This document shows, in pieces, positions 1 to 11,425 of a DNA stretch of 64,000 nucleotides. The notes below the pieces were generated by a model that saw nothing but the letters and a program-made list of their open reading frames with translations, did no database searches and had not been told where the DNA came from. How positions within the stretch are numbered: position 1 is the first letter of the stretch; each line of letters begins with the position of its first letter. A program made the translations under genes and the position numbers. The stretch is from Lonicera japonica (Eukaryota > Streptophyta > Magnoliopsida > Dipsacales > Caprifoliaceae): positions 116,105 through 180,104 of the forward strand of contig JAKCWG010000035.1 of NCBI GenBank assembly GCA_021464415.1. The letters are read 5' to 3'.

Positions 1-1139
1 TTACTCCTATAGGCCGGTCGATTTGGAATAGATGCTCCGAGTACGAAATCAATTTTGTGATCTATTCCTCGGATGGGTGGTAAACTGCTTGGCGTATCCT
101 TCAGAAAGACATCACCAAAATCCTACAACAAAGAGATAATAACACTAGGCAAAGAAGAATTTTGTTCGTTAGTGTTCAAAAGCGCTTCTTTGTACAGAAG
201 TACAAGAAGTTGATTACAAAGCATCGCTCTTTTCACTTCACTAGCTCTCGCATAGAAATTCTTTTGCCTCCTCTCAAATTTGCTCTCAATAGTCACTGGT
301 TTTTTCCACTCTACTTTCTTTTTTCTCAATTTATTTTCTTTTTCCCTCACTCTTTTTCTTTTCCTCACCACTTCCTCTTTTTTCTTTCCAGCTCTCCGTT
401 GCTCCTCCTCATTTTGCAACTTCAATTGATCGGCATAGGCTTGCTGTGGCGGTAAAGGTGCAAGAATGATTGTTCTCTTGTTCATCTCAAATGAATATTT
501 ATTGGTGAAGCCGTCGTGTTTAACTCTTCTATCATATTGCCATGGTCTCCCCAACAGCATATGGTCGGCTTGCATGGGAACCACATCATAAAGTACTTGG
601 TCCTTGTACTTACCAATGCTAAAGAACACCAAAACCTGCTTGTTCACCCTCACTTCACCGCTATCATTCAACCACTGCAGTTTGTAAGGCCCTGGGTGCG
701 TAGTCGTGTTCAATGCTAGCTTTTTCACCATTGTTGTGCTAGCCAGATTAGTGCAACTACCTCCGTCTATTACCAAGCTACATACCTTGCCAAGCACTAG
801 GCACCTAGTATGAAAAATATTCTCGCACTGCTCCTCATCCTCTTTTGCTTGCACGCTAAGGGCTTTCCTTGCAACTAATAACTCACCCTGGATGGCGCTC
901 TCCTCTTCTTCGATATCCTCTAGTTGTGGCATAGCTTCAGCACCTTCTTCTTCCGTCTTATATTCCCCATTAGCCAGAAGCATCATTACTCGCTTGTTCG
1001 GGCATTGAGTGGCAATGTGGCCTCTCCCTTGACACTTCCAACAAGTAATGTCCCGGTTTCGAGTCGTAGGAGTATTAGTGGTGTTAGGGGGCTGCCTTAG
1101 CTTGACTTCCACTAGGAGTTTCCGATTTTGAATCAGCCT
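1..1139 (-). pseudogene. gag-pol: Ty3/gypsy G0: gag zinc knuckle, aspartic protease, start of RT
   Basis: This is the part of G0 downstream of the copia insertion, read right to left. A reading frame at 1112-123 (329 codons, first codon GTG, so not a true start) carries a CX2CX4HX4C zinc knuckle at residues 24-37. A retropepsin-like domain follows with the active-site triad Asp-Gly-Gly at residues 116-118 and a later MLLGRPWQ motif, both usual in plant gypsy elements. A Lys/Glu-rich linker comes next. The frame stops at a TAG at 123-125, but after this stop the same frame continues to the window edge with an RT N-terminal stretch (motif LPPIRGIDH). One nonsense mutation therefore separates protease from RT. 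The rest of pol lies outside the window. The upstream gag half is at 10215-11240, beyond the copia insertion. Confidence 0.85.
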
Positions 1140-2041
1140 TCAGTTGTTGGGAATTAGGGCAGCAAACATGCATCATATACACAAATTTCTGCACTAATCA
1201 TTAAACCCTAGGATTTATACTGTTCAATAAAATTGACAGAAGACATACCTTATATGAGATTTCGAGTTAATGAAACGAACACGATGGATCAGATCCTTCT
1301 GTTGTTGTCGTCCTAGTGTAGAAAATACGACGCCTCTATGGTATGCACACACGAACGAGATCAGATATTTGCTTGGTTTACTAGCACCTTTTAGGGTTCT
1401 CTCACCTATTTCGAATTTCTTGCCTCTACTACTCCCACCAGCGGCCAAGAAGAATAATGTTCCCTTTTAAAGGGGAACCCTAGTGAGAAACCCTAAGCAA
1501 CAAAACAAATTAGGCCCAAGTTCAACTTGGTCCGTTTTCAATTCGTTTTTGATCCAACTCGTTTTGGTGTGCGACCCTATAGGTTTATATTCTTTGGCAG
1601 TATAATTAAAAGTTCGTTTTATTATACAAATAGTAAGCGGTCTCTAGTAAAACATTACTACTACCCAAAGGGTATAAAGGTCAAAACGATACAACCTTAA
1701 ATTGATATACCACATATTAACTACTTTTGTCAACCGATATCTAGATTGAACACAAGACTACGAAAGTGTCATTCTTGTATAGTTCAATCTTTATTTCTTG
1801 ATCTCTAAGTATAATTAATCTTATACAAATGACACCTCACTTGTGCATGGCCATGCAAATATTAATTATACTTATCAAGGGGCCCAAAGATATCTCTCTC
1901 ATTATATGAGAGTAACAAATCCCATCTTGATCAACCACATACCTCTACATAGTTTATAGTATGCTTGATCATCATCTTTATAATTACTCGGTCAAGAGCA
2001 ATGTTTGATGATGCCTGACATGCTAATCCTTATGTTGGTAA

Positions 2042-3143
2042 TGTGAACACCCCAATCCACGACTCTCGTGCGAATACTGTTTTTTCATAACAAACATCTT
2101 GCATCAAGTGTTGAATCATCATGCATATAGAAGACCGTTAGGAAAGGCTGTAATTCCGGACGCGTGGGGAGTCTGATATAACCGTTAGGAAATACTCCAA
2201 TTCCGCACGCCCCAACCGCACACCCTAGCCGCACGCCCCAATCGCACGCCCTAGCCGCACCCCCTACGGCTACCCCCTGCGGTTAGCCTCCTTTGGAGTG
2301 TTTTTGGCGGAATTTTTGCTATAAATAGGACCCTTGGGATCCCATTTGGGGGCATCAACACTCAATAGTGTTTTTAGTAAGTAGAAACTCTGTCAAAATC
2401 TTTAGAGAGTCATTTTAGAGAAATTCTGAGAGAGCAAGTTTTAGAGAGAGAAAGTCTAGAGAGAGAAAGTTCTAGAGAGAGAAGGAGGCAATCAAGGTAA
2501 GGTTCTCATTTCTTCTTCAAGCGCATCAGGTACGTCTTTCTACAACCTTTCTTAGATTCAATATCGCATTTAAGTATTCATTTTTAATACAGAAAGTTAG
2601 ATAACTTGCAAAGAAGTTCACTGCTTTCAAAAAAATAAATCATTTCTAAATTTTACAAGAAAACTAAAACCTGTTTTGACACGTTTTCAAAACAAACTAA
2701 AATACAAAAATAGTTTCCAAAAGAAAGGAACTACGAGACTCTGATTTCATTCTACGAATGAATACGTAGGCGCTCGCAAAGCTCGAGTCTGATTCCAAAA
2801 TATTATTTTAAACTAAATTTATTCGGAGAGGACTGTTCTTAAAACCATTTGAACTACTTGTAAGATATCTAAAATAGGAATTAGATACATGATCCATTAA
2901 GAGACCGAAAGGGCAAATTGGGTGCCTAACACCTTCCCAATTCGTAACGTAGTTCCCGAACCCTAGCAACGTATATTTTAAACTCTAGTTTCAAACGTAT
3001 GAAAGATAGTTTGTTTTCAAATTATCCTTCGTATGATCTTTTGTTTGTTTTCTCGTAAAACAAACTGGCGACTCTATAAAACACGTTTTTCAAAGAAAAC
3101 CGAGAACGAGGACTCTCTCGGGTCGCAGGTCCGGATTCTCACA
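2042..3143 (+). mobile_element. Solo LTR nested in the copia 3' LTR
   Basis: The 1,102-bp insert begins TGTGAACACC and ends ATTCTCACA, so its termini form the inverted pair TGTGA/TCACA. It is flanked by GGTAA at 2037-2041 and 3144-3148. The intact sister LTR has a single GGTAA at 9768-9772, which is the empty site. A TATA box at 2320-2327 and a transcript-leader-like segment with three copies of a TAGAGAGAGAAAG-type unit (about 2432-2485) set the orientation. The GGGTGCCTAACACCTTCCC text near 2920 resembles the LTR 3' region of Tat/Ogre-type Ty3/gypsy elements, from memory only. No internal coding sequence remains. Confidence 0.93.
2320..2327 (+). promoter_or_regulatory. TATA box of the solo LTR
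   Basis: TATAAATA lies about 280 bp into the LTR, after a C-rich repeated segment and about 100 bp before the purine-rich leader repeats, a normal place for an LTR core promoter. Confidence 0.6.
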
Positions 3144-3583
3144 GGTAACCATGACGATCTCAGGTCTGAGGATAATACGATATCACTAATGGGGAACATC
3201 ACTGATGACATTATATAACACTCCTCGCAGTGTCCCCAAAGCGGTTCGGTCCAATACTTTGTTCCCTAACAAATATCAGTGTGTTCAGCTTGATATCTCC
3301 AATCCATGACTTGTGGAACATAGTCATCAGCTGACCCATACTCTAATCATTATATTAATGTGATCCTAGATTATTGACACATGATTAAGGACATCTAAAT
3401 AATTATATTATAACATTACTAGCATCCCACGTACAAGTCACGTACTTGATTAACTAGTATTAATATATATTATTTATTAGAGAATATAAAGTAAAATGAA
3501 ATAAACTTTATTAATGACAATAAGCATAAGATATCCAAGTACAAATCCGAATCTATGAATAGTCCTAGGACATATCTCTTTCA

Positions 3584-3598
3584 GTCTCCCACTTGTAC
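3584..3598 (-). promoter_or_regulatory. Copia polypurine tract
   Basis: Read on the minus strand, AAGTGGGAGAC directly precedes the 3' LTR start (TGAAAGAG). Position and purine content match a plus-strand primer site. Confidence 0.6.
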
Positions 3599-5730
3599 TA
3601 GGACCATTCATTCATAAAACGAATGCCTAGTGCACTAAAATGATGATCATGTTTAGATTGTGAAAGTGGCTTAGTCAAAAGATCAGCTACATTCTCGTAT
3701 GTGGGAATTTTGCATATCTTTACATCACCATTACTGATAAACTCACGAATGAGGTGATAACGTCTCTGAATATGTTTGAACTTTTGGTGCGACCTTGGCT
3801 CTTTAGCCTGAGCAATAGCTCCATTGTTGTCACAATACAAATCCACTGGATTGGTGCTACTAGGAATGACACCAAGTTCAGTGATAAACTTCTTTATCCA
3901 TATTGCTTCCTTTGTTGCTTCTGAAGCAGCAACATATGCAGCCTCTGTTGTAGAATCAGCAACTGTGGCTTGCTTAGAACTCTTCCAACTCACAGCTCCA
4001 CCGTTGAGACAAAACATAAAATCGGATTGTGATCTGAAATCATCCTTATCTGACTGAAACCCAGAATCAGTGTAGCCATTTACAACCAACTCTTCTTCCC
4101 CACCATAAATCAAGAATATATCCCTAGTTCTTCTTAAGTACTTGAGGATATTCTTGATAGCAGTCCAGTGACTCTCACCTGGATCTGACTGGTAACTGCT
4201 AGTCACGCTTAATGCACATGCCACATCGGGACAAGTACACAATATAGCATACATGATAGAACCTATAGCCGAAGTATACGGGATTCTACTCATGCGATCT
4301 CGCTCATCTTGTGTCTGAGGACACTGAGTCTTGCTGAATGTTGTGCCATGTGTCATTGGCAAGAACCCTCTCTTAGAGTCTTTCATGCTAAACCTATGTA
4401 AAACTTTGTCAATGTAGTTACTTTGACTCAGTCTTATTAGTTTTCTTGATCTATCTCTATAGATCTTGATCCCTAATATGTAGGTTGCCTTGCCCAAATC
4501 TTTCATTGAGAAACACTTTGCCAGCCAGGTCTTAACAGACTCAAGCATAGGAATATCATTCCCAATGAGTAGTATGTCATCTACATACAATACCAGAAAG
4601 ACTATCGCACTCCCACTAGTTTTCTTGTACACACAAGGTTCCTTTTCGTTCTTTATGAAATCAAAATCTTTGATAGTTTCATCGAAACGAAGATTCCAGC
4701 TTCGAGATGCTTGCTTAAGACCATATATGGCTCTCTTAAGCTTGCATACCTTGTTAGCATTTCTTGGATCAACAAAACCTTCAGGTTGTGTCATGTACAC
4801 ATCCTCTTCAAGGTATCCATTGAGGAAAGCAGTTTTGACATCCATTTGCCATATTTCATAGTCATAATATGCGGCAATGCTTAAAAGGATCCGGATTGAT
4901 TTAAACATGGCAACTGGTGAAAAGGATTCATCATAGTCAATACCATGGATTTGTCGATATCCTTTTGCAACCAATCGAGCTTTATAGACATCGATCTTGC
5001 CATCTTTATCAATCTTAATTTTGAAAACCCATTTGCAACCTATGGCTCTATAGCCATCTAGCATGTCAACCAAGTCCCATACTTGATTGTCATGCATGGA
5101 TTTCATTTCGGATTTCATAGCTTCTAGCCATTTCTCAGAACTAGAGCTCTCCATTGCTTCTTTGAAAGTCAAGGGTTCATTGTTGTCTAACAACACTATG
5201 TCTTGCTCATCTGAGACGAAAAGTGATAATCTCTCAGGTTCGCGACGTGGCCTATTTGACCTTCGTAAGACTGTTACTTGTTCAGAAGTTTCTGCAACTA
5301 TTTGCATACTTTGCTGAGGCTCTTCATTAAGATCATCACTATCATCTCGAACTTCTTCAAGATGTATCGTGCTCCCACTGTTCTCTCTGGAAAGAAATTC
5401 TCTTTCTAAGAAAACTCCATTTCGAGCTACAAACACTTTGTTCTCGGTTGGATTATAGAAATAATATCCTTTAGTTTCCTTAGGATATCCTACGAAGAAG
5501 CATTTATCAGATTTGGGTTCCAATTTACTTGTGATTAGTCGTCTAACAAAAACTTCACAACCCCAAATCTTTAGAAAAGATAGACTTGGAACCTTTCCAG
5601 TCCATAACTCGTAAGGTGTCTTTTCTACAGCCTTAGATGGAGATCTGTTTAGTGTGACCGTTGCAGTTTCAAGAGCATATCCCCAAAAGGATATTGGAAG
5701 AGATGTCTGACTCATTATTGATCGAACCAT
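3598..5730 (-). CDS. pol: Copia pol: integrase C-terminus, reverse transcriptase, RNase H
   Basis: A 710-codon open frame. Residues 1-90 are the integrase C-terminal region (motifs TPYELWTGKVP and FLKIWGCE). A linker leads to the copia RT from about residue 205 (WVFKIKIDKDG, ARLVAKGY, QMDVKTAFLNGYLEEDVYM) with the catalytic LYVDDILLIGND. RNase H follows (GYTDSGFQSDKDD, DSTTEAAYVAASEA, YCDNNGAIAQA, HIQRRYHLIRE) and ends 15 bp before the polypurine tract. This piece is remarkably open, but it is not a gene on its own: the true start is far upstream and the frame shifts relative to 6021-6551. The enzyme would copy element RNA into DNA inside virus-like particles. Activity is unlikely given the broken upstream parts. 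Confidence 0.93.
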   Translation of the reverse strand: MVRSIMSQTSLPISFWGYALETATVTLNRSPSKAVEKTPYELWTGKVPSLSFLKIWGCEVFVRRLITSKLEPKSDKCFFVGYPKETKGYYFYNPTENKVFVARNGVFLEREFLSRENSGSTIHLEEVRDDSDDLNEEPQQSMQIVAETSEQVTVLRRSNRPRREPERLSLFVSDEQDIVLLDNNEPLTFKEAMESSSSEKWLEAMKSEMKSMHDNQVWDLVDMLDGYRAIGCKWVFKIKIDKDGKIDVYKARLVAKGYRQIHGIDYDESFSPVAMFKSIRILLSIAAYYDYEIWQMDVKTAFLNGYLEEDVYMTQPEGFVDPRNANKVCKLKRAIYGLKQASRSWNLRFDETIKDFDFIKNEKEPCVYKKTSGSAIVFLVLYVDDILLIGNDIPMLESVKTWLAKCFSMKDLGKATYILGIKIYRDRSRKLIRLSQSNYIDKVLHRFSMKDSKRGFLPMTHGTTFSKTQCPQTQDERDRMSRIPYTSAIGSIMYAILCTCPDVACALSVTSSYQSDPGESHWTAIKNILKYLRRTRDIFLIYGGEEELVVNGYTDSGFQSDKDDFRSQSDFMFCLNGGAVSWKSSKQATVADSTTEAAYVAASEATKEAIWIKKFITELGVIPSSTNPVDLYCDNNGAIAQAKEPRSHQKFKHIQRRYHLIREFISNGDVKICKIPTYENVADLLTKPLSQSKHDHHFSALGIRFMNEWS

Positions 5731-6551
5731 GTCTAACAGTGTTCGATTTCTCCTCTCAGATACACCATTCCATTGTGGTGTTCCCGGTGGACTAAGTTGT
5801 GAAACAATGCCACAATTCTTAAGATGATCATCAAATTCTTGGCTTAAGTATTCTCCTCCTCGATCTGATCGAAGAGCTTTAATAGTCTTGCCAAGTTGAT
5901 TTTGTACTTCATTTTGAAATTCCTTGAACTTTTCAAAAGATTCCGATTTATGTCTATCAAGTAAACATAACCATATCTACTAAAATCATCAGTAAATGTG
6001 ATGAAGTACTGATATCCTCCTCAGGCAGTTGTGTTTAGTGGTCCACATACATCAGTATGAATGAGGGCCAAAAGATCACTTGCCCTATCATTGTTACCAT
6101 TGAAAGGGCTCTTAGTCATCTTTCCTAATAAACAAGATTCACATCGTTCAAAAGACTGGAAATCAAATGAATTTAGAAGACCATCTTTATGGAGCTTCAT
6201 CATGCGTTTCTCATTTATATGGCCTAAATAAGTAGAATTCGAATCATCAGACTTGATTCTCTTGTTACTTACGTTATAAACAGGTATTTCAAGATTTAGA
6301 ATATAAAGACCATCCAATAATTGTCCAAAATCATAGTGCATATTATTCAAAGAAAATGAACAACGTTTGTCCTTAAAATTGAATTCAAAACCTTCTTCGT
6401 CTAACAAAGAAATAGAAATAATGTTTCTGCTAAAAGCAGGCACATAGTAACAATTATTTAATTCTAAAATCAATCCTAAAGGCAAAGGAATCTCAAATGT
6501 TCCTACAGCTAGAGCGGCAACTTTTGCTCGATTTCCAACACGTAGGTCCAC
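5731..6551 (-). pseudogene. pol: Copia GAG-pre-integrase and integrase core, broken
   Basis: The 6551-6021 frame (176 codons) holds the end of protease, then the GAG-pre-integrase region with the zinc-binding pattern H...H...CESC (ending ERCESCLLGKMTKSPF) and the first catalytic Asp in IHTDVCGPL. It stops at 6021. The following core can still be read in pieces: the second Asp in FTDDFSRYGYV near 5975 and the catalytic Glu in NGVSERRNRTL near 5745. Stops and shifts separate these from each other and from the RT frame. The integrase could not be made as one chain. Confidence 0.85.
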
Positions 6552-7109
6552 TTCTCCTTTAGCTAGCTTCCTACTCCTTTTGAGTCCCTGTACATTTGCA
6601 CAAATGTGAGATGCACTTCTAGTATCTAATACCCAAGAAGTAGAAGAAGCTGAAGTAACATTTACTTCTATAACGTAAGTACCTGAAGACGAAGGGGCTA
6701 GTCCCTTCTTTTTGTCGTCAATATACTTCTTGCAGTTTCTCTTCCAATGACCCTTCTAATTGCAATGAAAGCATACCATTTCAGCTTGTGGATTAGGCTT
6801 TGGCTCAGATCTTGGCTTCTTGTTCTTCCGGTTCTTAACTGGAGCTTTACTCTTGCCTTGAGCTTTGGACTTTCCTTTGCCATTTCCGCATTTCTTGAAA
6901 CCATTTCCTTTTTGAACCATCAAAACATTCCTTTTTTACTTTTTTAGGAATGTTCTGCTCAACTGTTTTTAGCATTCCATGCAGCTCAGTCAATGTCCTT
7001 TTCAGGCTGTGCATATTGAAGTTCATAATGAAACCATCATATGACTCAGGCAGCGACTAGAGAATGACATAAGTAGCCAACTCTTGGCTAATAGCTGTCC
7101 CCAACCTTT
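6552..7109 (-). pseudogene. gag-pol: Copia gag C-terminus, zinc finger and protease, broken
   Basis: The gag frame continues after a shift near 7113 (motif YDGFIMNFN, then a basic stretch). An in-frame TAG lies at 7057-7059. The CX2CX4HX4C knuckle near 6740-6775 contains a second stop, TAG at 6756-6758, within the finger. The protease reads WVLDTRSASHIC near 6590-6635: the Gly of the usual Asp-Thr-Gly triad is Arg here (codon 6618-6620). These lesions would abolish a full gag-pol product. Confidence 0.8.
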
Positions 7110-7553
7110 CTAAGTTACAATGTACCCAATCATTTTGAGTACATGAGGACTGACTGAGCCTCCCTCGGGAAGCTTGCATGAAAACAAAGACTTAGTAGTC
7201 TCGAAGCGTTCGACTCGAGCTTGTTCCTGAAACAAACTCTTCAGTTCCTTAACCATGTCGAAAGCATTCATCTTTTCAAATTGCTTTTGCAGATCAGCAT
7301 TCATGCTAGCAAGCATGAGACTTGAAACATCTAAATCATCATTTAGATGCTTCTGATATGCATCTCTTTGTGCACGACGGGCATTAGCTGCCGGTTCTTC
7401 CTCAGGAATAGCATTTTCGAGGACATAATCTTTGCTCTCCTGCTTGAGAACAATTCTCAGGTTCCTAAACCAGTCTAGGAAGTTGGTTGTATTTAGTTTT
7501 TCCTTCTCAAGGACAGATCTCAAAGAAAAAGTGGTTGTGTTATTGTTCGTCAT
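7110..7553 (-). pseudogene. gag: Copia gag N-terminal region
   Basis: A 147-codon frame starts with ATG (MTNNNTTTFSLRSVL). It has the typical copia capsid start (LNTTNFLDWFRNLRIVL) and the helical segment LKSLFQEQARVERFETTKSLF. A frameshift near 7113 ends it inside the capsid domain; the conserved continuation is readable in another frame. The start lies about 1.35 kb downstream of the PBS. The family's gag forms the particle that packages element RNA. Confidence 0.88.
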
Positions 7554-8904
7554 CTATCTACAGCAAAATAACATATGCAAACGTTTAATATGCTTATTTT
7601 AAAAAAACTCCTACTCTGTCTCACATGCAATTGTCCCAATAGGACATAGTAGGTCCAAGATCCATATTTAACAAGGTATTAAGAAAGCTTTGGCTTTTCA
7701 CTTAAACTTTGTTAATTAGGTAAGCAACATTTACTAATTACATCCTATGTAACTCTTAGTTTGTTGAGTTTTACATCTTATGTTTTGGCTTCTCAACACT
7801 TTGCCTCAAAGTCCAAAACCGTTTTGATGACCTTGTGAAATCAAACCAGCACTTTTACGAATTATGGATGTTCGACATCCATGCTATTAAATTATGATGA
7901 TTTAAGATAACCCTGCTTTGGCAGGCGTCTTCTATAATAATCATAACTTTAATAGTTATCAGTGTTGGAATGGCGCAAATAATTCATTTTTATTATTCTA
8001 GGGACATAATCATGCAGTCTCATAATAATGCAATAGAATACTTAAACAAGCATAAAGCAATAAATATGTGATATAGCATGGCCAAAGATTTGAAGCTACT
8101 AATTAACTTTGCTCTTCATCCTCTGTCGCTTTGGACACTCCAAAAGTCTTGATCGTCTTCTCTTGTAATATGAAATCCTCCATCTTCTATGCGAGGTTAC
8201 ATACAAATAATGTACAGCCTTACACAAGAGACTAGTAATATAAAATTATAATACAAAAACAAGATGACACGCAGGGCGTATTTATGTTACAACAAAAACA
8301 AGACGACACGCAGGCCGTATTTAGTTTGGCCATACTATATCACTTTTAATTATAATCCTGCAAGTTAGTATTATCCCATAACACAACATATTGCATACAC
8401 ACATAAAATCGAAAATTGGATTTAATCAATCATTAAATAAACATTAGGGGTTGAGGGGCAACGCCCCCACGGGGTTTGGGGCAGCGCCCTAACGGGGATT
8501 GCGTAAACCCTAACAGAACGATTCTGACATGCTTGTATGAGATTGCGGAATTAAAATCATGACATCATAAAATCTTAATCGAATAACATGCCAAAACATG
8601 AACCCTAATCGAAACTGTATTAACACAATCATAAACATGTTGATAACAGTCACCGAGTAAACACGTTTTTTGACATATCAGATCTCTATTAATCAGATTA
8701 TAAATTGACATATAATATATGTAAACTGATTAACGAAAATAAAAACATGCTACAGAAAACAATTAACCCATTAATCGATATTAATAAAACCTAGCATGAT
8801 ACTATAATCTGAATATGATATTAATCGAAATTTAAACAGGAACATATCTTCATGTTATAAAACGACAATAATCATGATCGAAAATTAAAGAACAGTAAAA
8901 CCTC
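7554..8904. other. Copia 5' leader, no coding sequence seen
   Basis: AT-rich leader between the PBS and gag. It contains two copies of a ~39-bp unit with AAGAYGACACGCAGG at about 8261 and 8300, and a GC-rich self-complementary patch (GGGGCAACGCCCC) near 8456-8470. No gene is visible. Confidence 0.7.
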
Positions 8905-8916
8905 GCTCTGATACCA
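8905..8916 (-). promoter_or_regulatory. Copia primer-binding site (tRNA-Met)
   Basis: The minus strand reads TGGTATCAGAGC, complementary to the 3' end of plant initiator tRNA-Met, one base from the 5' LTR end at 8918. Confidence 0.93.
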
Positions 8917-8917
8917 C

Positions 8918-10209
8918 TGTTGGGAATTAGGGCAGCAAACATGCATCACATACACAAATTTCTGCACTAATCATTAAACCCTAGGATCTATATTGTTCAA
9001 TAAAATCGACAGAAGATATACCTTGTATGAGATTTCGAGTTAATGAAATGAACACGATGGATCAGATCCTTCTGTTGTTGTCGTCCTAGCGTAGAAAATA
9101 TGACGCCTCTATGGTATGCACACACGAACGAGATCAGATCTTTGCATGGTGTACTAGCACCTCTTAGGGTTCTCTCACCTATTTCGAATTTCTTACCTCT
9201 ACTACTCCCACCAGCGGCCAAGAAGAATAATGGTTCCCTTTTAAAGGGGAACCCTAGTGAGAAAGCCTAAGCAACAAAACGAATTAGCCCATGTCCAACT
9301 TGGTCCGTTTTTAATTCGTTTTTGATCCAACTCATTTTGGTGTGCGACCCTGTAGGTTTATACTCTTTGGCAGTATAATTAAAAGCCCGTTTTATTATAC
9401 AAATAGTAAGCGGTCTTTAGTAAAACATTACTACTACCCAAAGGGTATAAAGGTTAAAACGACACAACCTTAAATTGATATACCACGTATTAACTCCTTT
9501 TGTCAACCGATATCTAGATTGAACACAAGACTAGGCAAGTGTCATTAATCTTATACAAATGACACCTCACTTGTGCATGGCCATGCAAATATTAATTATA
9601 CTTATCAAGGGGCCCAAAGATATCTCTCTCATTATATGAGAGTGACAAAATCCCATCTTGATCAACCACATACCTCTACATAGTTTATAGTATGCTTGAT
9701 CATCATCTTTATAATTACTCGGTCAAGAGCAACGTTTGATAATGTTTGACATGCTAATCCCTATGTTGGTAACCATGACGATCTAAGGTCTGAGGATAAT
9801 ACGATATCAATAATGGGAAACATCACTGATGACATTATATAACACTCCTTGCAGTGTCCCCAAAGCGGGTCGGTCCAATACTTTGTTCCCTAACAAGTAT
9901 CAGTGTGTTCAGCTTGATATCTCCATATCCATGACTAGTGGAACATAGTCATCAGCTGACCCATACTCTAATCATTATATCAATGTGATCCTAGATTATT
10001 GACACATGATTAGGGACATCTAAATAATAATATTATAACATTATTAGCATCCCACAATCAATTCACGTACTTGATGAACTAGTATTAATATATATTATTT
10101 ATTAGAGAATATAAAGTAAAATTAAATAAACTTTATTAATGACAATAAGCATAAGATAATCCAAGTACAAATCATAATCTATGAATAGTCCTAGGACATA
10201 TCTCTTTCA
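8918..10209 (-). repeat. Copia 5' LTR
   Basis: A 1,292-bp LTR with TG...CA ends. It matches 1145-3583 apart from the nested solo LTR there and a ~40-bp gap here near 9545. It has the intact GGTAA site (9768-9772) that was the target in the other LTR. A TATA-like TTTAAAAGG on the minus strand lies near 9240. Confidence 0.95.
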
Positions 10210-10214
10210 TCAGT

Positions 10215-11240
10215 TTCAAAGTGGTTGCTTTGTCATCCTTCTTTCACGGACTTTGTTTCCCTGGAGTAGAATAAGAACTTTGGCTTGGCTTGAAACTACC
10301 CCTCCTCTTGAGGGGCCTCTCTATTTTAATTGCCGTGTGCACAACATCTTCAATCTCAACATACGGCTGCAATTCAACCGCATTGGCAATTTTCCGGTTT
10401 GACCCGCTCAAGAACCGCGCCATGGTAGCTTCTCTATTCTCATCAACCTTGGCCCGAATCATGGCCACTTCCATCTCTTTATAATATTCATCAACACTAC
10501 GATTCCCTTGCGTAAGCCCTTGTAACTTTTGGTACAATTCCCGATAATAGTGATCGGGTACAAACCGCTTCTTCATCAGCCGCTTCATCTCATCCCAAGT
10601 CTCGATGGGCCCTTCATTACTACGCCTTCGCTCTGTCATCAAGCAATCCCACCAAACAAGTGCATAATCGGAAGATTCAATAGCCGTTAATTTCACCTTA
10701 TTGGACTCAGAGTAATTATGGTAAGCAAATACTAATTCGACTTTCTTGACCCACTCAAGATACGCCTCGGGGTCATTTTTCCCTTGGAATGATGGAATCT
10801 TCATTTTGATCCCATTCATGTTATCATCCTCTCAATTAGACCCTCCACCAAACCGCTTTCCATTCCTCCGGTTAGCAATTACCAAATCAACGTCGCTATC
10901 TCTATCGTCAAAGCTATCTCGGTAAAAATCGTCAGAATCTTTCTCAGCCCTTTTTTCCCTAGGCTATAGTCTCCCACTTCTTTGAGCATTACGTGATTTG
11001 CCGAATTGTTCATTTTAAGTGCTCTCAACTCTATCTACTTTCACCCACATTCGCCTCAATTCCTCACTCATCTCATCCACCTGCTCTTTAAAACCACCTA
11101 ACTCCTCTCTCATCATTTTTTGTAAGGTACTTGCCCTGGCTTCTTGTAAGGTACTTGTCATGGCTTCTTGGTTAGCACAATATAAAGAAATAAAATTTTC
11201 TCACTGCACTCCCTTACGTGTTTCGCTTGAATAGTATCAC
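10215..11240 (-). pseudogene. gag: Ty3/gypsy G0 gag, N-terminal and capsid part
   Basis: This is the upstream half of the gag split by the copia element. The main open stretch, 10819-10244 (191 codons), is a retrotransposon gag/capsid domain: MKIPSFQGKNDPEAYLEWV, YALVWWDCL, TWDEMKRLMKKRFVPDHY, LQGLTQGNRSVDEYYKEME. Upstream, the same frame can be read back to about 11230 across a TGA near 10830. It includes an acidic region (DSDDFYRDSFDDRDSDVD) and a probable coiled coil (EELGGFKEQVDEMSEELRRM). A TGA at 10244 precedes the insertion point. The zinc knuckle that should follow is at 1112 onward, in a shifted frame. Confidence 0.85.
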
Positions 11241-11425
11241 TCAACTTTTTTTTTTTCACAAATAGATATAATTTCTCACAATTCACCTTCAGAACCTGGG
11301 CAAACTAGTTGAAAAGTTTGAACCATTTTATTGCAAATTCCCAACAACCAATCGCACACCCGTAATTAATTTAGACGTGTTCAACAAGGCAAATTACCAA
11401 GGATCCAAAGAAACCAATTTCTAGC
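11241..11425 (-). other. G0 leader, gag-proximal part
   Basis: Non-coding leader of G0. On the minus strand it aligns with the leader of G1 just before that element's ORF (shared ACACGTAAGGGAGTG), which shows that the two are one family. It continues at 16093 beyond the G1 insertion. Confidence 0.7.

Larger units (their letters stand above)
1145..3583 (-). repeat. Copia 3' LTR, interrupted by a solo LTR
   Basis: This sequence matches 8918-10209 along its length and has the same ends (plus strand TGTTGGGAATT to CTCTTTCA). Without the nested insertion and one copy of its duplication it is about 1,332 bp, some 40 bp longer than the other LTR, which lacks a stretch present here around 1770-1815. 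Numerous single-base differences between the two LTRs indicate an insertion that is not recent. Confidence 0.93.
1145..10209 (-). mobile_element. Ty1/copia LTR retrotransposon inserted in G0 gag
   Basis: The element is complete in outline and lies on the minus strand. The 5' LTR is 8918-10209, the PBS 8905-8916, and gag, protease, integrase, RT and RNase H follow leftward to the 3' LTR at 1145-3583. Target-site duplication TCAGT flanks it at 1140-1144 and 10210-10214. G0 gag sequence continues on both sides, so the insertion split that gag. The coding region is decayed: there is a frameshift in gag, stop codons in the zinc finger and integrase, and a frame change before RT. The order protease-integrase-RT-RNase H and the YVDD motif identify Ty1/copia. 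I do not assign a lineage. Confidence 0.95.

Noticed and set aside
1224..1448. A 74-codon minus-strand frame repeated at 8997-9221
   Set aside because: It is present twice only because it lies in both copia LTRs. It has no family resemblance and overlaps the LTR promoter/leader area.
4490..4861. A 123-codon plus-strand frame
   Set aside because: It is antisense to the well-supported copia RT frame and has no recognisable motif.
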